A stretch of DNA of 64,000 bases. It comes from Amphiura filiformis (taxonomy: Eukaryota > Echinodermata > Ophiuroidea > Amphilepidida > Amphiuridae). The stretch spans positions 77,998,713-78,062,712 of the forward strand of contig NC_092628.1 in the NCBI RefSeq assembly GCF_039555335.1, given 5' to 3'. Made by a program: the position numbers and the translations under genes. This document shows, one piece after another, positions 57,755 through 64,000 of the stretch (positions are counted from its first letter, which is position 1; each line of letters opens with the position of its first letter). The notes below the pieces were generated by a model. That model made no database searches. It had not been told where the DNA came from and saw only the letters and a list, made by a program, of their open reading frames with translations.

Positions 57755-57841
57755 GCCTCTGTGGCTCAGTCCCGGGGCTCAGTTGGTTAGAGCGTTGTGC
57801 TAGTATTACAAAGGTCGCCGGTTCGAATCCGGCTAGACGCA
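57755..57841 (+). tRNA. tRNA-Thr(AGT)-like sequence, probably not functional
   Basis: The T arm GCCGGTTCGAATCCGGC is perfect. The anticodon stem TTGTG/TACAA with loop CTAGTAT gives anticodon AGT. The acceptor GCCTCTG pairs with TAGACGC except at one position. However, the D arm contains a duplicated stretch (GGCTCAGTCCCGGGGCTCAG), adding about 14 bases. The 3' part with the following TTTTTTCAACGTTTAT is repeated at 57556-57592, so this may belong to a tRNA-derived repeat. Confidence 0.5.
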
Positions 57842-59430
57842 CTGGGTTTTTTCAACGTTTATTTCTTAAATGTCGTCGACGTATCGTTTCCAGAGTCTAA
57901 CGTGGGCTGTGGTGTTAGCGTTGTTCTAAAAACCTCCATAATTATACAAGTTTGCGATAACCGAGGACACCTGACTTGCCGATGGTAACACTCAGCCCGA
58001 AACCGAAAGTACGTGGTGGTAATATCATCTATCGAGACCAAAGTACTTTTGTTCAGTGTCTTATTCTGTTGTAATAATAATTATAACCTTGATTTTACAT
58101 TAACAGATATTTTAATCATCGTGTACCTGATTAAAACGAAATGAAGTACTATAAGCTCAAAATGTCGGGATTTTCATATCTCATCAATAGCTATTGCTAC
58201 ACAAAAACAGGGAAAAAATAAAGAGGTGGTATGATACACCTTTGAGGTTTTGACATGGAATGGCTCCAAAACAACTTCAAAATGCCCCAAGTTCATGACG
58301 TTTGCCACTAATTTACCCCTACATGTATAACACAGGCATTCCGTTTGCAACCATCCGATAGGCATATTGACTGTGCTCTGGGTCTGTGATTAAATTTGAC
58401 ATAAACAGCACTTCAGAGAACGGCTGTGTTCGTGGTCTATGACCAGCACAGCTATATCTACTGCGCCAATAAAGTATCCTTACACTTGGGAAAATAATCA
58501 CAATTTCCAAACTGAACAATATTGGGGTAAATTTTTTTTTTTTAATAGATGCACTATCTAATCCTGCACATTATGACACTACATTGAATCCAATGTGACT
58601 TCCAGAAGCAAGTTATGAAAAGTACAGAGAAGTAAAAACTGAAATAAAAACTGCTTTACCTGCTCTTCATTGAAGAAACTGTGTTGTCTCTTTGTTGTGC
58701 TTGTTGGAATCTTTTTGCGCCTTGTATAGGCCAGTTTGTCACTTTTAAAACTGGACCTTAGCCTATTCAATTGCTTGTAACTTTACTTCTTGAGGTTACT
58801 TTATTGGCGCAGTACAATACTTTGTTCTACCAGTACCAGGATGAAACACCTATATCATGTGCAATAAAGTAAATTATATAGTTACCATAGTTATACTTAA
58901 CAGTAAGGAATTGACGTTACCTCGATCATTGTTACTAGCATGATATTTCATATTAATCCAATCACACTAATAGCATTTACTAATTACAATGCGTTTAATG
59001 TCAAGCATGATGTGTTTAAATCATGCCATGCATGACTAGAGAAGTTCAATTAAATTTACCTCTGAATTCAATCAAGAAAAACGCCTGTCTCAAACATTCC
59101 TATATTGAACGTTCTAGTAGCGCTGGAGGAAGCGTCAACTAAACCTGAAGATGACTCTGAAGCTTGAGACTATGACAGAAAATGTATGGAAGTTTTGTAT
59201 ATTGATGGGTACGTAAAAGAGGAAAGAGTTATTAAGATCTTTAAAAACATTTGAACAATATTTCAGGATAGCTATTACATTTTGCAATTAATTATTTAAT
59301 TAATTTTAAGCAATTTATACACAATTTTAATTTTTACACTTTCGCTGGGACCACTGAATGGGCCTTTAAAATACCTTTCATGATGTACATCGTATCAATA
59401 TTATTATTTATTACATTTTGTACTTTCAAG
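57842..59430. other. Region upstream of the first recognised exon of the downstream F5/8C gene
   Basis: The gene must have an earlier exon supplying a start and ending in phase 1, but I could not identify it here. A short frame at 57870 (MSSTYRFQSLTWAVVLALF) looks like a signal sequence but runs into TAA with no donor. No other feature is seen. Confidence 0.35.
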
Positions 59431-61385
59431 GTTTTTGGTTAGTTGCTGCAGCAGCGGAGGTTTGTTACATGGGGAAACAGCTTGATTCGACAGGCCTTAT
59501 GCGCTGGAGTCTGCCTTACTCAGATCCATGCATATGCACAAAGATCCTTCTTGGAGGTCTCAACACTCATCCTGTATTTACTTATGAAGCGTATACTTCA
59601 ATTGATGACCCAATTATTTATATGACATTAAGTGAGCAGGATATTAAACATAATTTTTCCTGCAAGACATTGGGTGAGTAAATTTAAAGTTGAATACTAT
59701 TTTATTTCAGAAGCATCATTTAATATGTGTATTTCAGTGTATGCAGTAAAGAATAATGTCATGTTTTTCGTGATTAAACAATTTTGCGGACAGCTTGGTT
59801 ACTCTAGATTAGACAGAATACGTAAGGTGGCTTACGTCTGATCAGTTTACATTTTAAAAGACTTAAAGTGAAGTTCGCCAAACTATTAGGTGCCGCGTAA
59901 GCTAACCGTCGTAGGTGCCGCGTAAACTACTAGCGACGTAAGTTTGGGATCAAAATTTGGTAAGGTCAGAACCATTGTAGCAAAGTAAGTTTCTAGGCCG
60001 CATTTAGTCATGTTGGTGTCTTATGCCTAAACTTAAGTTTGCTTTTAGCAGGTTTAAATTGAACATTACATAATTTGTATTCATTCAATAATATTTTTGT
60101 ATTCGTATTTTTGTTTATTTGTTTATGAAAGCTTACGAGGATATAACACCACAAGCAAGACTTACAACTAAAGCATCTACCAATCATCAGATAAGTACCA
60201 CACTCACATCTGATACGAGAAGAACAATCACTACAACAGAAAAGACAACCACAGGCAGCGCCACATCTAATATCAGACCTTCGACTATAACGACAGACGC
60301 AAAAGTTAGTGACACCATTGCCTCAGAAGCTACACCAACAATGATGACAACAGGAATGACATCCAGCAGACCAGTACCTGACCCATCTAGTGCAATATGT
60401 CAAGCATACGGTGTCGTGCTTGACGAAGTAACCATTGCCAATAATTTCTCTGGAGGTAAGAAATTGTCCGCACAACATTTCCCAAAATACTTTGCGTTTG
60501 GAGAATAACTCTTTCAATCATTGCTGCCATTTCCTCATCAGGTCTTGTATATACTTGTAATTTTAACAGATTGCACAGATTATCTTGGCATGAAGAGTGG
60601 GTACATTCTTGATGAACAAATAACAGCATCTAGTTATAATGGAAACCGTAGCCCAAGCTTGGCGAGGCTCCATGGAAATGGATTCTGGTCTGCTAATATG
60701 ACAGATAAAGCACCATGGATACAAGCTGATCTACAAGAACCAAAGAGAGTTTCTGGTATCATAACACAAGGGGATGGTCGGCCTAATCATCCTGATTGGG
60801 TGACATTCCTAAGTGTTGCTTTCACTAATGACACATCAAATGACCCATCATGGAATACCTTTCATTACGACAATTGTACTGAAATTGTGAGTAACTTTGT
60901 ATGATATTTACAATTTACAATTTCCGTCAAATTTCAGAAAGGGTTTTCGTACAAAGCCGAAGTAACGAATGAAAGAAACCCCAAAGGGCCATTTTGACCG
61001 TATAACGTGGAGTTCTATGGGCATGTTGGGGAATTTAATGCGGTAATTATTTAATATGGTAATTACCACCTGGTATCAAAATTGCTCTGTTGACATACAA
61101 ACAAAACGTTAATTCCATTTAGGTGTACAAAATGGTGTTCGTACATTTTTGGCTTTAACTATAATTTGTAACTTTAGCTGATAACTTTGCAACATCTTTT
61201 GCGTCATTTCACAGATTTTCAAAGCAAATGAAGATATCAACACGGAGAAGAAAATTGTGTTTCCGGTACCAGTTACTGCTCAAATTCTTCGCATAAAACC
61301 AATATCATGGATTGGTTTTAATATCAAGAATAACAAAACCCATGCAAATTGTCAGATGCGCTTTGAAATCATTGGCTGCAATTAA
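59431..61385 (+). CDS. Thr-rich plus F5/8 type C domain protein, downstream paralog (5' end not found)
   Basis: Exons are 59431-59673, 60132-60455, 60570-60886 and 61215-61385 (TAA), with phases 1,1,1,0 and GT..AG junctions, giving 351 full codons. The first exon encodes a domain I do not recognise (WLVAAAAEVCYMGKQLDSTG, CICTKILLGGL, HNFSCKTLG) with four or five cysteines. The second is a short Thr/Ser-rich stalk with one 38-residue unit. The last two form a complete discoidin domain: DCTDYLGMKSGYILDEQITA, APWIQADLQEP, SGIITQGDG, HPDWVTFLSVAF, and a C-terminal CQMRFEIIGC. Such domains bind membrane lipids or glycans outside the cell, so a secreted or cell-surface adhesion role is likely. A start exon with signal peptide is expected upstream. 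Confidence 0.8.
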
Positions 61386-61429
61386 TTACCAATTGCTAGC
61401 TGCTCTACCTGCATATTACTTGACCATTG

Positions 61430-61704
61430 AAACATACCGAAGTGTTAAAACCTACCTAGAAGACGAAAAGGTTGTCCTGTATAATAGCACAGCAATTTTT
61501 ACATTTTCACAGTCTCCATGTGCTGCTGCTGTTTCCTCTGTGGTAGCTCTACTAGGTTCTGGTGTTGTAGGTGCCGCCTTAGTCACACCAGTCGGTCTCA
61601 TATTTGGATTGATAGCTGGTATAATTAATCAGATCGTCGCTGTTTTGACATACTGTCGTATGACGAAAAATACAGTTTTGAGTTTTAAAGTTTTTCCAAA
61701 GTAA
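61430..61704 (+). other. Conserved hydrophobic open frame after the downstream F5/8C gene
   Basis: Encodes YRSVKTYLEDEKVVLYNS, SQSPCAAAVSSVVALLGSG and ALVTPVGLIFGLIAGII; the tail from about 61634 is read from a mobile element. See 53722-53915 for the paralog. An acceptor-like TTTTCACAG precedes the hydrophobic part, but splicing into it is not shown. Confidence 0.4.
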
Positions 61705-62150
61705 AATACGTTTATTATTATCAAAGAATATAATCAATAATATATATGTCTTTGTTCTCAACATAATACAAACTGTTTATTCATTCACTAATTAGTAGTA
61801 ATTAATCAACAAACTCATACGATAGTATGCCAAAATATGCACAATTTGAAAACCTATGTATTAATAATGATACGACATTGTGATACGACAGTATGTCAAA
61901 ACAACTGGCAACTACAGTTACACGGTGGCCTATGGCGACGTATCATGATACGACTGTATGTCAAAATACAGGGGGGTTTACATAAAAACCATGTCGTATC
62001 ACACTAATTAGTGCCATATCTCATTAACTAAATACAGTTAGGTCTCAAAACTTTGTGAATATATAGAGTTTCATTCACTAATTTTTAAAGTTTATAATAA
62101 CTCATTTTGCACAAAAATCGTCATACGACAGTATGTCAAAACAGCGACGA
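61634..62150. mobile_element. TIR element with TCGTCGCTGTTTTGACATAC ends
   Basis: The ends TCGTCGCTGTTTTGACATAC and GTATGTCAAAACAGCGACGA are inverted over about 32 bases. The motif ATACGACAGTATGTCAAAAC occurs several more times inside. Unit 1 and unit 2 flanks show the empty site (ATTAATTAAATGATG at 47990 and 53905). The exact target duplication is unclear. Confidence 0.75.
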
Positions 62151-62330
62151 GATGATTAAAAGTATTAGTTGCAAACTCAAGGGTATTTATTAATCATCAT
62201 TTTTAGTTTTGTTAGTGGTTGACAGACCTGAAATTTTGGTATTTTAGGTCAAGTAATATGTTTGATTTCAAGTTATAGATGTTTAATCTTGAACTCAAGG
62301 TCACAATAATCTGAATTAGAATTATATTTT
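62151..62330 (+). repeat. Third partial copy of the tandem-unit flank
   Basis: TTTTTAGTTTTGTTAGTGGT, TTGACAGACCTG and AGGTCAAGTAAT match 53975-54080 and 48070-48150. The match fades after about 62330, marking the edge of the duplicated segment. Confidence 0.65.
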
Positions 62331-62765
62331 GTGGAATCATACTCAAACACTCACTCCATAAACACCATGTATACGTTGCAGTCGAATTACGATGGATGCC
62401 CAGAAAGGCATGCAATCTCCATGACAGTGCTATATCCTGCTATCGGAGCAACTTAAATTTTTGACAGCTATGCAAACTGGAAATTGACCTTTGAGATATA
62501 GAGAACACCAAAAAAACATCAGCACCAATGAAAGTCGATTTTACGCAATACATGCTTGATATGCGCGAAAATGTCAAAAGTGACCTAATTTTTTTCTGGA
62601 TTTAAGTAATTGAGCATAGCGTTTGAGTCCGAACTAGTAAATAAAACTAAGTAAAGTTTTTGTGTTAGCCAAGATGCCGCTGCATATATCATTGTTGGCA
62701 TGATCTTTTTTATTTTATTTTTCTGAGAAGCAAAATTGCAATTGTATAATTTTCATTTTTACAAT

Positions 62766-63345
62766 CTGTAATACTCACGAAGCATGTCTTTCTGATATCA
62801 AATAATTTTCATTTTTGAAAATCACAATATAATACAAATTTTATGACAAATTATAAAAATTTGATATTTTTCAAATTTTTGATATATAACAGTCCTCGAA
62901 GTAAATTATATAAATCTAATGATATATTCTTAAAGTGTATGTAGCTGGGAGGAAAAGCCGACGGTCAATTGAAAATTTTGACCTTTCATATTGAAGATAT
63001 GGATTTTTTCCCAAAAGACCTAATTTTTTTTGGTGTTTTTGGAAAAAAAAATCCATATATTCAATACGAAAGGTCAAAATTTTCAATTGATCGTCGGCTT
63101 TTCATCCCACCTATATACACTTTAAGTATAAATCATCAGATTTATAAAGTTTACTTCGAGTACTGTTAAATATCAAAAATATCAATTTTAATGATTTGCC
63201 ATAAAATGTGTATTGCGAATTTCAAAAAATCAAAATTATTTGATATCAGAAGGACATTCTTCGTATTCAGAATGCAATTCGATATGTCTGATGTGCTCTA
63301 ATGTCCCAAAATAAATACTGTCCAAACGTCCATACCCCTTCCCTT
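62766..63345. mobile_element. 600-base inverted-repeat element, third copy
   Basis: Long inverted arms centre on TTTGGTGTTTTTGG, with GCTGGGAGGAAAAGCCGACG and its partner, and end at CAAACGTCCATACCCCTTCC followed by CTTAA. The left end is shorter than the right. Same family as 24841-25510. Confidence 0.7.
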
Positions 63346-64000
63346 AATCATAAATAACTACTTCACATTTTTGACTGGTTCTTTAATAAACCTATATGTA
63401 TATAGTAACCATTGCTTGGTAACGGAATAATGGCCGATATTAATAATGAATAACGCCGCTATGGCGACTTACTTTCTTCAATTAAGTCTGGTTGGGTGAC
63501 AATCAATTTACATATGCTATAATAGTATGTACAACAATAAAAATTCAAGAGTATTTACAACTTATTTGAAACAACATCTTATTGAAATTCCTTACATTAT
63601 ATAGTTTGATTCCTGGTGGGCACTCAACTTACATTTTGATAGGGGTAATTAATTAACTGATAATCCCTTTGTGCTCATATTCAGAACACCACTTCCATAA
63701 ATCATGATTTCGTTCTTTCCTAAGTTTTATATCACAGTTTTTCAACTAATTTCAACCAATGAGGTCTTGAATCAGAGCTAAAGGGTACAACAGGTACTGG
63801 TTGCCTGTTTTAGAATATACAGTGGTGGACATAACTGGTACCTTAGTTCTTTTGCGGTCTGTATTATACAGCGATTTAAGAATCTTGCATCCAATACCTT
63901 TGTCCATATCCATAACCTTGCTGTCCAGGGGACAATAATTATATTGGTTTAGCTATGAGTTTTAAAAATATTGTGCTCGAATTCGTCAAATTTATTACAT
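63346..64000. other. Intergenic DNA, nothing recognised
   Basis: AT-rich sequence with no long open frame, splice-bounded exon or clear repeat on either strand. Confidence 0.45.

Noticed and set aside
57870-57929. MSSTYRFQSLTWAVVLALF as the signal-peptide exon of the downstream F5/8C gene
   Set aside because: It runs into TAA and no GT donor of the needed phase is visible before the stop.

Overview
The window is animal DNA. Its genes are split by GT..AG introns, it is AT-rich, and it is crowded with non-LTR retrotransposon pieces, tRNA-derived SINEs and many small inverted-repeat elements. The frequent short motif TAGGCCTA and the domain types suggest a marine invertebrate deuterostome, probably an echinoderm. 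That placement is inference, not proof. I saw no retrovirus-like, LTR or Polinton element.

Four host loci can be read by joining exons in phase. (1) + strand, 4460-16813: a complete nine-exon SLC43A3-like transporter of about 509 residues. Its fifth coding exon has a second, diverged copy 519 bases upstream. (2) + strand, 22752-33425: a complete five-exon gene for a 177-residue secreted protein with a signal peptide and one DUF4430 (transcobalamin C-terminal-like) domain. (3) - strand, 45969-34198: a complete eight-exon matrix metalloproteinase of 506 residues, with prodomain, zinc site HEIGHVLGLSH and four hemopexin blades. The last blade sits in a small exon at 34304-34198. (4) + strand, 47993-62330: two tandem copies of a gene for a Thr-rich plus F5/8 type C (discoidin) protein. 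The downstream copy (59431-61385) reads through. The upstream copy (50402-53672) has lost its 5' exons to a LINE insertion and carries a 2-base deletion in its last exon, yet its Thr-rich repeat has grown from one 38-residue unit to about 18 units with no stop.

Mobile DNA fills much of the rest. The intron before the duplicated SLC43 exon holds a LINE into which another LINE and an inverted-repeat element inserted. The whole 2.96-kb block sits inside one copy of the exon duplication with a 6-base target duplication. A second LINE, in intron 2 of the DUF4430 gene, is split by a 222-base element and by a 1.9-kb block flanked by 7-base repeats. In the tandem duplication at 48-62 kb, some elements are present in one copy and absent from the other, which gives natural filled/empty site pairs. 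Other elements are grouped by their ends: TAA/TTA targets (PIF/Harbinger-like), 8-base targets (hAT-like), TTAA targets (piggyBac-like) and TA targets.

The gene calls rest on reading frames, splice sites and family motifs visible in the sequence. No database search was possible. Element superfamily names rest on target-site length and terminal sequence only.
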